Assembly: GCF_020667895.1 (NCBI RefSeq)
Contig: NZ_JAFMPS010000007.1
Span: forward strand, 1-64,000
Source: Alcanivorax sp. 1008
GTDB lineage: Bacteria > Pseudomonadota > Gammaproteobacteria > Pseudomonadales > Alcanivoracaceae
Length of the DNA: 64,000 nucleotides
Direction: 5' to 3'
Part shown: one piece after another, positions 17,539 to 26,416 of the stretch
Layout of the letters: the number at the start of each line of letters is the position of its first letter
How positions within the stretch are numbered: the stretch's first letter is position 1
The notes under the pieces: model-generated
The model's input: only the letters and a program-made list of their open reading frames with translations
Told to the model about the DNA's origin: nothing
Database searches by the model: none
Program-made: the position numbers and the translations under genes

Positions 17539-17585
17539 TTCGGTACGATGATGTCACACTTATAACAACAGGGGTCGGGGGGAAT

Positions 17586-18407
17586 ATGAAGGCGTTCAAC
17601 GGCAAGACGGCGGTGGTCACCGGTGCAGCCTCTGGTATGGGCCGGGCGCTAACCCAAAAGTTACTGTCATTCGGTGCCCATGTGGTCGCCACTGATGTGA
17701 ATGATGACGGCCTCAAGGCCTTGGTTTCTGGCCACTCTGGTAATGGCAAGCTGACCACACAGCAACTGGATGTCACCAATCAGGTAGCCTTTACTGCGCT
17801 GATTCACGATGTTGCAGCAAAGGGTTCGCTGGACTACCTGTTCAACAATGCCGGCATCGCCATCACGGGCGAGTTGAAAGACAACGTGCAATCTGATTGG
17901 CAGCGTACCATCGATATTAACCAGATGGGTGTGCTGTATGGCACGTTGGCTGCCTATGAGGTAATGCGAGCGCAGGGCTTTGGTCATATCGTGAATACGG
18001 CCTCAATCGCCGGTCTGATGCCGGCCCCGATGTTGGCGCTTTACGCCATGACCAAACATGCGGTGGTGGGCCTTAGCCTGTCACTGCGTGAGGAAGCCAA
18101 GGTATATGGTGTACGTGTTAGTGCGGTTTGCCCCGGTATCGTCGAAACCAATATTGTTGGTGTTGAGCAGATGCAGAAGCTGAAACTGGGCAACGACAGC
18201 CCGTTCGATTTTATTCGCAAAAGAACGCCAGTCAGACCTATCTCTCCGGATCAGGCGGCGCAGGCCATACTTGCCGGTGTTGTAAAGAATCTTCCTGAAA
18301 TTATCTTTCCGTTACACGGTAAGTTGTCTGTATCCACATTCCATAATGCCCGGCGAGTTTGGGAGCTGGCGGTGGCCCCCGGCCTTAAAATTATGCGTGG
18401 TAAATAA
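17586..18407 (+). CDS. Short-chain dehydrogenase/reductase
   Basis: 273 residues of the classical SDR fold. Cofactor motif TGAASGMG at 12-19, NNAG at 87-90, catalytic Ser140, Tyr153 and Lys157 (YAMTK). Asp37 after the second strand (VATDVND) suggests NAD(H). The C-terminal tail (after about 235) resembles that of SDRs acting on lipids or steroids. It is 47 bases downstream of the thiolase with GGGGTCGGGGGG before the start, so likely in the same operon, and seven bases before the hydrolase gene. Substrate unknown; a hydroxylated lipid or hydrolase product is inferred from context. Confidence 0.85.
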   Translation: MKAFNGKTAVVTGAASGMGRALTQKLLSFGAHVVATDVNDDGLKALVSGHSGNGKLTTQQLDVTNQVAFTALIHDVAAKGSLDYLFNNAGIAITGELKDNVQSDWQRTIDINQMGVLYGTLAAYEVMRAQGFGHIVNTASIAGLMPAPMLALYAMTKHAVVGLSLSLREEAKVYGVRVSAVCPGIVETNIVGVEQMQKLKLGNDSPFDFIRKRTPVRPISPDQAAQAILAGVVKNLPEIIFPLHGKLSVSTFHNARRVWELAVAPGLKIMRGK

Positions 18408-18414
18408 ACGAGTC

Positions 18415-19569
18415 ATGACTTCCTCGAATCAGCCGTGGTGGCTGGCCCTGCCGGTGGACTATCACCGCCGCCCAGTAGATACGCCGCTCGATCGCCAGCA
18501 CCGCTTCAAGGTGGGCGCTTCAGCAGCAGTGGATCATGTGCTCAAGAATGGTCTGGCTGCTGGAGTACTTGCGGCGATGGCCAATAACCTGCGCAAACGC
18601 CCTTTGGCAGAGCAGATTGGTGAAATGGGTTTTTATCGTGACCTGGCAGATCGCGGTGATCCATCGCAGGTATTTATGCCGCCCACCGATCAGGTGGCAG
18701 TGCGTATCAGTCGACCGAAAAAGCCAGTGCCTGGTATCGACAGCCGAACACTGCGCTTTGATAGCACCTTTGAGGCGCTCAACCCGGCATTGCGAGATCG
18801 AGTTGCCAGCCATGGTAAAAATCGAATTGCCGAAGCCCGTCACTGGACCCATCCAGGGGGCCCAAGGCCGACGCTGGTTTTTCTACATGGCTACTCTATG
18901 GATGCCTACTGGATTAACAGTGCCATGTTCTCACTGCGCTGGTTCTATGACCAAGGCTGGGATGTTCTGCTGTATACCTTGCCTTTTCATGGCAGCCGGC
19001 GCGAGCGCTTCGAACCGTTTAGCGGATTTGGCTATTTCAGCCACGGCTTTGCCGAGACCAACGAAACCATGCTCCAGGCGATCCATGAGGTGCGTACTTT
19101 TATGCGTTACCTTCGTGAGTTGGGAGTACCGAGCATCGGTATCAGTGGGTTGAGTCTGGGCGGTTATCTTTCTGCCTTGATGGCTGCGGTGGAAAAAGAT
19201 CTTGCGTTTGCCATGCCCAATGCAGCAGTGGTCTCGCCGACTGACATGCTGATGGAGTGGGCGCCACTTCGTGAAGCCTTTCAACGCATGTTACCGAAGG
19301 CTGGTCTTGATCTCACCGATATCAGGCATGCCACGGCAATACACTGCCCGTTAACCTGGCAGCCGCAGGTGCCGGCGGACAGGCTGCTGATTATTGCTGG
19401 TGCAGGCGATCGTTTTACCGCGCCACGCTATCAGCAGCTGCTGCATGAACACTGGCCGGGTAGTGATTTGCACTGGTTTCCCGGCAATCACGTTATGCAT
19501 CTGCAGCAAAGAGACTATCTGCAGCTGATGCGTACACTGATGCGCAGATCCCTGAGTAAGCTATCGTGA
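18415..19569 (+). CDS. Alpha/beta hydrolase
   Basis: 384 residues from ATG 18415; a longer reading overlaps the SDR and is less likely. The oxyanion region is FLHGYSMDAY at about 157-166 and the nucleophile is Ser247 in GISGLSLGGY; acidic and His partners are probably in AGAGDRFTAP and PGNHVMHLQQ near the C-terminus. There is no signal peptide, so it should act in the cytoplasm. The N-terminal 150 residues have no recognisable motif. Its place at the end of the MFE-2/thiolase/SDR operon suggests an ester or thioester substrate. A short convergent gap (37 bases) separates it from the next esterase gene. Confidence 0.75.
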   Translation: MTSSNQPWWLALPVDYHRRPVDTPLDRQHRFKVGASAAVDHVLKNGLAAGVLAAMANNLRKRPLAEQIGEMGFYRDLADRGDPSQVFMPPTDQVAVRISRPKKPVPGIDSRTLRFDSTFEALNPALRDRVASHGKNRIAEARHWTHPGGPRPTLVFLHGYSMDAYWINSAMFSLRWFYDQGWDVLLYTLPFHGSRRERFEPFSGFGYFSHGFAETNETMLQAIHEVRTFMRYLRELGVPSIGISGLSLGGYLSALMAAVEKDLAFAMPNAAVVSPTDMLMEWAPLREAFQRMLPKAGLDLTDIRHATAIHCPLTWQPQVPADRLLIIAGAGDRFTAPRYQQLLHEHWPGSDLHWFPGNHVMHLQQRDYLQLMRTLMRRSLSKLS

Positions 19570-19606
19570 CGGACATCCCCATGGAGCGTCAGATTGGCGA
19601 TGCTGT

Positions 19607-20503
19607 TCAGCCACAGCGACGAATGAAATCGACATACTTGGGCAAATCTTCGCGCGCTTCCTTGAGGAACGGCAGCATGATCGGCCAGACATGGAATAGT
19701 CCGTCGCGCTCGAGCCACTCTACCTTAAGGCCAGCCTTCTCTGCCTGATTACGTACCGAAACCGCATCGCTATACAACACTTCATCGGTGGCGACGCTGA
19801 TAAACATGGGCGGCAGGCCGCTGTAATCAGCACGCCCCGGGGAGGCGTAGGGATGAATACGATCTTTCCTGTTTGGCACATAGATTTCGGTAACGGCATG
19901 AATCATATCAGCGGATAGCATGGCGTCACTGTCGCTATTGCGCTGCACACTTTCGCCATCAGCAAGAGCGTTGGACCCTGGTGAGAACAACACCGCACAA
20001 CGAGGCGCCGGCAGGCCTTGATCTCGTATGGCGATCAGCAGAGCAAGAGATAAACCACCGCCGGCGGAATCACCACTGACCACGATGTTGGCTGGATCAT
20101 GGCCTTCATCGAGGAGGAAGCGATAACCCTCGATCATCCGGTTCACCGCTGCTGGGAACGGTGCTTCCGGGGCAAATGGATAGCGTGGTAGGTAGACGGC
20201 GGCATTCAACTCTTTGGCCAGCCGTCCGGCCAGATTGTGATAGGTGCGGGTGACACCAGCGATGTAGGCGCCGCCGTGAATATAGAAAACAGTCATGAGC
20301 GGCGTTTTCACAGTGACCAGATCACCCTCGAAGCCCTGCGTTTGCAGAGTTCTGCAGCGCACACCCCGCGGCAATATGGTTACTGTCGGGGTGTGATTGA
20401 AGTGGCTGCGCAGGTGGCGAACCAGCTGATCATGATCAAGGCCATCGCGTTTGATGGTGCGGCGGGCAAACATTTTGATAATACGGGCGGTAACACTCGG
20501 CAT
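19607..20503 (-). CDS. Esterase/lipase of the hormone-sensitive lipase family (family IV)
   Basis: 298 residues. HGG at 76-78 (YIHGGAY) forms the oxyanion hole; nucleophile Ser146 in GDSAGGG; Asp in VATDEVLYSDA near 239 and His in LFHVWP near 268 complete the triad. Members hydrolyse short to medium acyl esters. No secretion signal. Transcribed on the minus strand downstream of the FadE-type gene, from which it is separated by a terminator-like hairpin. The physiological ester is not known; nearby genes point to lipid esters. Confidence 0.88.
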   Translation of the reverse strand: MPSVTARIIKMFARRTIKRDGLDHDQLVRHLRSHFNHTPTVTILPRGVRCRTLQTQGFEGDLVTVKTPLMTVFYIHGGAYIAGVTRTYHNLAGRLAKELNAAVYLPRYPFAPEAPFPAAVNRMIEGYRFLLDEGHDPANIVVSGDSAGGGLSLALLIAIRDQGLPAPRCAVLFSPGSNALADGESVQRNSDSDAMLSADMIHAVTEIYVPNRKDRIHPYASPGRADYSGLPPMFISVATDEVLYSDAVSVRNQAEKAGLKVEWLERDGLFHVWPIMLPFLKEAREDLPKYVDFIRRCG

Positions 20504-20537
20504 ATCTCAATCCTTCAACGCTGTTCTGAAAACAGGA

Positions 20538-20558
20538 AAGCGGCCATGTTAGCCGCTT
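20538..20558 (-). terminator. Possible terminator after the FadE-type gene
   Basis: AAGCGGC at 20538-20544 and GCCGCTT at 20552-20558 pair, extended by GGA/CC with one bulge. On the minus strand the hairpin is followed by a T-rich stretch (TCCTGTTTTC). It lies between fadE-type and esterase genes, both on the minus strand. Confidence 0.45.
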
Positions 20559-20589
20559 CCTTTTCAGTACAGTAAGTCAGATTGAGACA

Positions 20590-22848
20590 TCAGCGGGACT
20601 GCCCTCCATCACCGCTGGCAGTAAGGCTGGAGGCCGGTGCAGTGCCATAGAACTCCTCGGCGGTAAACACATCCACTTCAATGGCTTCCAGGCCGGCCAC
20701 GCGAGCCTCAATCAGCCGGGCTTTTTGGGTCTCGCTAATCACACCTTTCTCCGCCGCAAGCTCAGCCAGATCGTCGGTATTGCCACGTGGCAATTGCTTG
20801 CTGTACTGAGCTTTACGGATTAGTTCGCGCAACGGATCAGCCTCGCCGGTCAGACGAAATGCTTTCAGCAGACGGCCAAAACCTGGTTCGCTTTCCGCTG
20901 GCAGGTAGTTGCCTTTATTCAGGCGTAGATACTGCTCATCAAGTTTTTGTACGGTTGCTGCAGCGGCAGCGCTTTGTGCATCCGAAGGGTGATGGGCCAG
21001 TGGATTGATCATTAACCACCAGCGCCCCACTGTGCGCAGAATAAAGCCCATCGGCCCGCCGAAGTTTTCATAGATGCCTTCGAAGGCGGTTTGCACCTGT
21101 GCCATGGCGTGTTGGCAGGCGTAGTCGAGCAGGGGTAGATCCTCTCGGCGTCGGCCTTCGGCCTCGTAGCGTCTCAGGGCGGATACGGTTAATAGCATCC
21201 AGGCCACTGCATCAGCATAGCGCCCGGTCAGATTGCCGCGGGATTTCAACTTGCCGGATATCAGAAACATGGCAAGGTTCGTCATCAGACCAAAGCGGCT
21301 TGCCGCCCAGCCAAGGCGGCGATACCAGTGCCGCGTTTCTGGTGCCACATCTGGTATTGATACGGTGAAGTGACCTCGGGTTACGCCACGTAGCAAAGTC
21401 ATCAGGAAGCCGGAGACAAATTGCCAGATCCAGCCCAGCAGGTTGCTCCGAAACCCGGATACATCATTGCTTTCCACCGCCTGTACCACTTTATAGGCAT
21501 ACGGATGGCAACGGGTGGCGCCCTGTCCGAACACCATCAGTGTGCGGGTCATGATGTTGGCCCCTTCCACAGTAATGGCCACCGGTGCGGAACAGTAGTT
21601 ACGCCCTACCACATTATTGGGCCCCTGCATCACCGCAGCGCCGGCAAGCACATCCATGGCATCGATGCCGCACTCGCGAGTAACTTCGGTGGACCACGCC
21701 TTCATAATTGCAGAGGCCACTGGTGGCTGAATCCCGGCATCAAGCGCAGAGCAACCGAACACGCGAGCGCCTTCGAACATGTAGCTCAGTGCGGCAACCT
21801 TGCCGACCTTGGCGGAGATGCCATCCATTTTGCCAATTGGAATACCGAACTGCTGGCGCACCATGGAATAGGCGCCCATGGCGGAAGCCGCAACGCTCAT
21901 GGAGCCGATGGCGGAGGCGGGCAACGATACCATGCGACCGCCGGCCAGAGATTCCATCAGCATCTTCCAGCCCTTGCCGGCATAGTCGATACCGCCAAGA
22001 ATGTCTGTTGCAGGGACAACGACGTCACGGCCAACGATGGGGCCGTTTGGAAAGGCATCACCGATGGGTTCGTGATGGTCGCCAATGTGCAGCCCCGCCA
22101 CTCCTTTCTCGATCAGCACCACAGTGATGCCCACATCCTCACCCTTGCCTAGCAGATTATCCGGATCCCGTAATCGTACTGCGAGAGAAATCAGGTTGGA
22201 GATCGGTGCCAGAGTGATATAGCGTTTGCGGAAATTCAGGCGAAATTTAATTTCACCATCCTCATCGCGAAACACTTCACCATCCGCCTTAATAGAGGCA
22301 GCGTCCGACCCGGCGGTAGGTTCTGTTAAACCAAAGCAGGGAATAAACTCACCACTAGCGAGTTTCGGCAGGTAATACTTTTTTTGCTCTTCGGTGCCGT
22401 AGTGATGCAGTAGCTCAGCGGCACCCAGTGAGTTAGGAATAACTACCAGAGCACTCAGAATGCCAGAGTAGGGAGTGATCTTCGCCATGACAGAGGACTT
22501 GCCCAGCGTGGAGAAAGGCATGCCCCCGTATTCCTTATCGATCTGCATGGCAAAGAAACCGTTCTTGGCCAGAAACTGCATAACTTCATCTGGCACTTTG
22601 CGCTGCCGTGACAGTTTGTAGGTGTCACAAAGGCGCAGGAGCTCTTCCACCGGGCCGTCAAGAAAATCCTGCTCGTTTTGTGGCAGCTTGTCGTAATTTT
22701 CTTTGAGTATTTTTTCGAAGTCAGGACGGCCAGAGAAAAAGTCGCCGTCAATCCAGACGTCACCGGCTTCCAGTGCCTGACGTTCGGTATCCGAGATCTG
22801 AGGCAGGATTTGATTATCCCGCATCCAGTCTAGTAGTAGAGAAAACAT
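20590..22848 (-). CDS. fadE: Acyl-CoA dehydrogenase, FadE type
   Basis: 752 residues from ATG 22848, which has AGGAGTG upstream; a longer in-frame version starting at 23016 overlaps the terminator hairpin and is rejected. E. coli FadE is 814 residues. The first 85 residues are the family-specific N-terminus; the dehydrogenase core follows (EYGGMPFS, FGLTEPTAGSDAAS, then VEGANIMTRTLMVFGQG), and the last 250 residues are the DUF1974-type C-terminal domain that includes NPLAHHPSD. Catalyses the first step of fatty acid beta-oxidation, probably at the inner membrane. It is a single-gene unit bounded by two hairpins. Second dehydrogenase of this island, with a different type from that at 12096. 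Confidence 0.9.
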   Translation of the reverse strand: MFSLLLDWMRDNQILPQISDTERQALEAGDVWIDGDFFSGRPDFEKILKENYDKLPQNEQDFLDGPVEELLRLCDTYKLSRQRKVPDEVMQFLAKNGFFAMQIDKEYGGMPFSTLGKSSVMAKITPYSGILSALVVIPNSLGAAELLHHYGTEEQKKYYLPKLASGEFIPCFGLTEPTAGSDAASIKADGEVFRDEDGEIKFRLNFRKRYITLAPISNLISLAVRLRDPDNLLGKGEDVGITVVLIEKGVAGLHIGDHHEPIGDAFPNGPIVGRDVVVPATDILGGIDYAGKGWKMLMESLAGGRMVSLPASAIGSMSVAASAMGAYSMVRQQFGIPIGKMDGISAKVGKVAALSYMFEGARVFGCSALDAGIQPPVASAIMKAWSTEVTRECGIDAMDVLAGAAVMQGPNNVVGRNYCSAPVAITVEGANIMTRTLMVFGQGATRCHPYAYKVVQAVESNDVSGFRSNLLGWIWQFVSGFLMTLLRGVTRGHFTVSIPDVAPETRHWYRRLGWAASRFGLMTNLAMFLISGKLKSRGNLTGRYADAVAWMLLTVSALRRYEAEGRRREDLPLLDYACQHAMAQVQTAFEGIYENFGGPMGFILRTVGRWWLMINPLAHHPSDAQSAAAAATVQKLDEQYLRLNKGNYLPAESEPGFGRLLKAFRLTGEADPLRELIRKAQYSKQLPRGNTDDLAELAAEKGVISETQKARLIEARVAGLEAIEVDVFTAEEFYGTAPASSLTASGDGGQSR

Positions 22849-22888
22849 GGCTACACTCCTGTGCAAATTGTGCAGCCACTGTAACAGA

Positions 22889-22918
22889 CAAAAAACAAAG
22901 GCCGCGTGAGCGGCCTTT
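22889..22918 (-). terminator. Rho-independent terminator
   Basis: AAAGGCCGC, loop GTGA, GCGGCCTTT at 22898-22918. On the minus strand it is followed by a T-rich tract (TTTGTTTTTTG), so it ends the transcript of the gene at 22938-23795. It sits just upstream of the FadE-type gene. Confidence 0.8.
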
Positions 22919-22937
22919 ATTCTTCTGGACTGACTGG

Positions 22938-23795
22938 TCAGGCCGCTTTTTTCTCGAGAACATCGGACAGCATACTGTCGAGCTCTTTCAGGTATTGGCT
23001 GTTGTCGTGATCCCACGGGTGGAAGCCTGGTTTAAACCAGTCCAGCCACGGTTTGACTACTTGCCGCAGAATCCCTGGTTTGCCCCACTGGTGCTGAAAG
23101 CTGGTCCATAGACCTTTAATGGCTTTTCTGCCGCCCTTGAGTCCGCCAGTACGGCGCAGGTTTTCCATGTAGTACGGGTATAGAATCGCAAGAAAAATGC
23201 CAGTGGCAATTGGCAGGGTAATGGTTCGTAGCGCATAGGCCTGCAGGGTTTTCCCCATCACCTTGCTGTACAGGTCAAAGGCCACTGCTTTGTGCTCTGT
23301 TTCTTCCAGTGCGTGCCATTGCCAGATAGCCTTGTAGCGTGGCTCGGCACCTTCAAAAAATACGTCGCTGTTATCCAGCAGGGCTCCACCGAGAATAGCG
23401 GTCAAATGCTCTAGCGACACGGTGGCCGATAGCTGGAAGATTTTCGGTGTTCGTTTCTGGATGAAATTGAGTAGATCAAGAACGAACTTCTCCTGAGCCA
23501 TAGCTGGCATACCCGCCTGCTCCATCATTTCATTCATTTCTTCGTGTTCGCGACCGTGCATGGCCTCCTGACCAATAAACGCGGTGATCGCTGATTTCAG
23601 CTCGGCATCATCCGTGGCGTGGTCGCGGAAGTGACGCACTGAATCAATGAAGAAGCGCTCTCCCACGGGAAAGAATAGGCTCATGGTGTTCAGAAACTGG
23701 CTCACATGCATGCCGCTACCGTGCCAGTCAGTGACGCGGTCGGCGGGCAGCTTGAAACGGATATCGCGACGAATTGGTTGAACTGCAATAGCCAT
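22938..23795 (-). CDS. Predicted metal-dependent hydrolase (COG3687/PF10118)
   Basis: 285 residues from ATG 23795, which has GAGAGG about ten bases upstream (a TTG six codons earlier is less likely). The family is annotated as metal-dependent hydrolase but its helical pattern resembles the ferritin-like di-iron fold: FIGQEAMHGREH and HALEETEHKAVAFD supply two E-x-x-H-type ligand sets. Biochemical function is not established. A hydrophobic stretch (TITLPIATGIFLAILYPYY) near residue 195 suggests membrane contact. It is common next to lipid and steroid catabolism genes; a di-iron lipid-modifying role is only inference. Confidence 0.8.
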   Translation of the reverse strand: MAIAVQPIRRDIRFKLPADRVTDWHGSGMHVSQFLNTMSLFFPVGERFFIDSVRHFRDHATDDAELKSAITAFIGQEAMHGREHEEMNEMMEQAGMPAMAQEKFVLDLLNFIQKRTPKIFQLSATVSLEHLTAILGGALLDNSDVFFEGAEPRYKAIWQWHALEETEHKAVAFDLYSKVMGKTLQAYALRTITLPIATGIFLAILYPYYMENLRRTGGLKGGRKAIKGLWTSFQHQWGKPGILRQVVKPWLDWFKPGFHPWDHDNSQYLKELDSMLSDVLEKKAA

Positions 23796-23961
23796 AGCGA
23801 CGGTGCCTCTCAAATGATTACATTGACCGATGGTACAGTCGTCAAAAGAGGGATGCCAGCACTTGTCTAATACTTTATTGCTACTCGGCTTGACCGGAAT
23901 GACCGATTCGAATGGGCGCAGATGTCAACCAAGCAATCGCTTGGTCGGCACTGCCAGTCGT

Positions 23962-25509
23962 TTAGGGGGCAGGGTTAGCGAGAATCAAGTCACCACCTTC
24001 CAGCCCACCTGTAACAGCACTTGAATCGCTGATATCAGCCAGCATGCCGATCAGGGAGTCATCCACTTGCGGGCCGCTGCCCGGTGGACATAACAGCGGC
24101 AACAGGTCATTGCAGAGGATGGTATCGAGCAGACTGACCAGTACACCGTCCTCGCCAAGAAGGTTGATGGAGTTTGCACTGTCGAGCAGGAACGGGATCC
24201 CGGCGACGATAAACTGGCCAGCCGGAGCGTCGATGGTTTGAATGGCTCCGCGCAGTGATACCAGTTGGTCGGCTACGGTTTCTCCCTTAACTACAACAAG
24301 GCCGTCGCCGTTTATAAAGCCAGTCAGCAGGGCGGTACTCCCATCGGTCAGTCCGTCCAGCACCGAACCATCGCCAACTGGTAGGCCTATAAGTGGTTGG
24401 CCGAGCACCATTACCGTGCCGTCCTCAAGGCGCACCAGCGGAGCGATAATTTCGAATAGGTCTAGTTCGTCGCGAAGCTGCAGCCGGCGCGCCTCCAGCA
24501 CACCAGTTGCGGTATCCAGCACGCCGTCCACCTCCAGGCGGGTACCTAGTTCCAATGACGCCAGAGTTGCAAACAATACCGGCAGGACATTGGTCAGATC
24601 GACTATCTGGCCATTAAGACTGATTTGAACTGGCAAACCGCTACCCGCACTAAGGTGAATCCCGGTGATATAGCCATCGGCGGTCGCCGGCAGGGTGGCT
24701 GGGGCATCTTCACCGAACAGGCTCAGGCCATCGGCCAGGCACAGGACCTCAGTGACGCCGGAGAGCGCATCGCCCTTGCTAAAACCAGCCTGTGGCTGGG
24801 CTCGCACCAGCACCTGCTGACCATTAGTCAGAGGTCCATCACAAGTAATAGCTGGCGACAGGATTTCAATTCGTTGATCGCCAATGCTGAAGCCATGCAT
24901 ATCCTTGTCTTCTATCCGGCCTGTGAGCTGCCAGAACGGCGCTGCCGGGGCGCTGGCAATACGGCTGGCGCGGATCTGGCCGGTCTGATCTCGCTGGCCG
25001 GCCACCTTGATATCCTGTCCCGCGAGTAAATTCGCCAGTACGACGTTATCCAGCAGGGTATCGGCGGAAGTGCGCACCGGCTGGCCGAGTACCGCCAGCG
25101 GCTCCAGTGATGTGATCGGGCCAATCACATTGTGGTTGGCCACCAGTTTGCGGATTGTACCGCTGGTCATTTCTACGTTCGCGTCTTCGCCAAGGACAAA
25201 CTCGGCCACAAGGCCCAGAGGTAAGCCCTGACCCGTCGGGTTAATGGTATTCGGAGCTACCAACTCGCCGTCGAGCCAAATCAAGGCGTCTTCGGCGATC
25301 TGGTAATAGCGGTGTTCGTTGACATAAAGGGAGCCGTATCCCGTAGTGGTGCCGGAGCCAGAGCCGCCAATACCACCCTCAGCCACGTCGCCGTCACCGG
25401 AGCCACCGATGCCTCCCTCCGTGACCCGCGTGGAGCCTGGGTCACTGCATCCCACCAGCATCAATAGCAGGCTGCTGAGAACAGTTGAGGAAAGGCACTT
25501 GAAGCTCAT
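23962..25509 (-). CDS. DUF5666-type lipoprotein
   Basis: 515 residues. Lipobox LMLVGC with Cys21, followed by an exposed Gly-rich linker containing two copies of EGGIGGSG. The mature part has repeated beta-rich units of about 65-70 residues of the DUF5666 type (for example VAGQRDQTGQIRASRI, LEVDGVLDTATGVLEARRL, LLTGFINGDGLVVVKG), which resemble OB-fold-like strands. It is anchored in a membrane, facing the periplasm or surface. It overlaps the DUF6502 gene by four bases (ATGA), a pairing found widely in gammaproteobacteria. Function unknown. Ends in a hydrophobic ILANPAP. Confidence 0.82.
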   Translation of the reverse strand: MSFKCLSSTVLSSLLLMLVGCSDPGSTRVTEGGIGGSGDGDVAEGGIGGSGSGTTTGYGSLYVNEHRYYQIAEDALIWLDGELVAPNTINPTGQGLPLGLVAEFVLGEDANVEMTSGTIRKLVANHNVIGPITSLEPLAVLGQPVRTSADTLLDNVVLANLLAGQDIKVAGQRDQTGQIRASRIASAPAAPFWQLTGRIEDKDMHGFSIGDQRIEILSPAITCDGPLTNGQQVLVRAQPQAGFSKGDALSGVTEVLCLADGLSLFGEDAPATLPATADGYITGIHLSAGSGLPVQISLNGQIVDLTNVLPVLFATLASLELGTRLEVDGVLDTATGVLEARRLQLRDELDLFEIIAPLVRLEDGTVMVLGQPLIGLPVGDGSVLDGLTDGSTALLTGFINGDGLVVVKGETVADQLVSLRGAIQTIDAPAGQFIVAGIPFLLDSANSINLLGEDGVLVSLLDTILCNDLLPLLCPPGSGPQVDDSLIGMLADISDSSAVTGGLEGGDLILANPAP

Positions 25510-26330
25510 TGCTGTCCCTCCTCCGGAAGGGACTGGAAGTAATAGATCCCGACTCCAGCGCGTGCCTGACCAGTGCCCTGAACGGCAGGATTGGTGTCAC
25601 GGTCGCGCTGACGCAGCCATTGGTCAAACTCTACCAATAGCTCGTGACCTCGCTCTGAGGCCAAGCGATGAAACTGGTCGAGAGATTCTACCGGCAGATT
25701 GTTATAGGAGACTTTCATCTGGAAGCGGCTGCCGCCCGGCGGCGCATTCAGGTTGTAGGAAATGGTTTCTGCCAGATCGCCTACGTCGGTACCGAGAATG
25801 CTCATGATCTGTGCTTCATCACGGCCAGGGACATAGCTGCGGGCATGCAGGGTAACCTGACGTTGTTCGTCAATGCTGGTAATGCCTGCTTGGGCCAGCT
25901 CGTCGAGTACGGCCCGCGGTGGCAGGTCGCCGCCACAGTGGTCTACCAGAGCGCTAAACGATAGAGGCTGGCCGTCAAACGGCAGCACCTTGGGTTGGCC
26001 TGGTTGGCTGGCAAACGGTGCTTCGTTGTTCCAGGTGGAGACCAGCCGTGCCGCGCGGTGAAATTGCTTGCCCAGATCACGGTCTGTGAGCTCCGGCTCA
26101 CGCTTGATACGAAGTACTTCCTTACGCGACAGGCCAGTAACTACGGCAATGCGACTGTTGGTCTGCTTGCGCTCATCAAGACGAAAATGCTGGTCTGCCA
26201 CCTCGACAAATACCTGCCGGGCGATCTGGTCGAAGGTCGCGTAGGACACCTTGTTATGCAGCAAAACCCGAACGATCGGGCGTAGCAGTCGGGCCAGTGC
26301 GAGCAGGATAGTAGAGGTTGTATTTTCCAT
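25506..26330 (-). CDS. DUF6502 family protein, possible DNA-binding regulator
   Basis: 274 residues, full length for the family. The N-terminal third has the family hallmark LARLLRPIVRVLLHNKVSYATFDQIARQVFVEVA, then SRIAVVTGLSRKEVLRIKRE at about 60-80, which reads like a helix-turn-helix recognition segment. The C-terminal part is unassigned. It is translated with the DUF5666 lipoprotein (four-base overlap). Nested AT-rich inverted repeats overlap the start codon (26321-26345), the expected arrangement if the protein represses its own operon. Function is otherwise unknown. Confidence 0.8.
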   Translation of the reverse strand: MENTTSTILLALARLLRPIVRVLLHNKVSYATFDQIARQVFVEVADQHFRLDERKQTNSRIAVVTGLSRKEVLRIKREPELTDRDLGKQFHRAARLVSTWNNEAPFASQPGQPKVLPFDGQPLSFSALVDHCGGDLPPRAVLDELAQAGITSIDEQRQVTLHARSYVPGRDEAQIMSILGTDVGDLAETISYNLNAPPGGSRFQMKVSYNNLPVESLDQFHRLASERGHELLVEFDQWLRQRDRDTNPAVQGTGQARAGVGIYYFQSLPEEGQQ

Positions 26331-26345
26331 ATTTGGGAAAATATG
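26321..26345. promoter_or_regulatory. Nested AT-rich inverted repeats over the DUF6502 start codon
   Basis: TATTTTCC (26321-26328) pairs with GGAAAATA (26336-26343), and CATATTT (26328-26334) pairs with AAATATG (26339-26345). Both repeats are perfect and overlap the ATG at 26328-26330 (minus strand) and the place where a Shine-Dalgarno should be; no clear Shine-Dalgarno is visible. This may be an operator, or an RNA hairpin that limits translation. Confidence 0.45.
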
Positions 26346-26416
26346 ACCAACCTTATGGCTGGATGCAAGGCGAATCTGATGACCGGTGGTTCATCCGTCA
26401 AGCGACTCCTGACGGA

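Noticed and set aside
22848-23016. Longer FadE-type start at 23016
   Set aside because: It would run through the terminator hairpin at 22898-22918 and into the end of the next gene; ATG 22848 has a clear Shine-Dalgarno.
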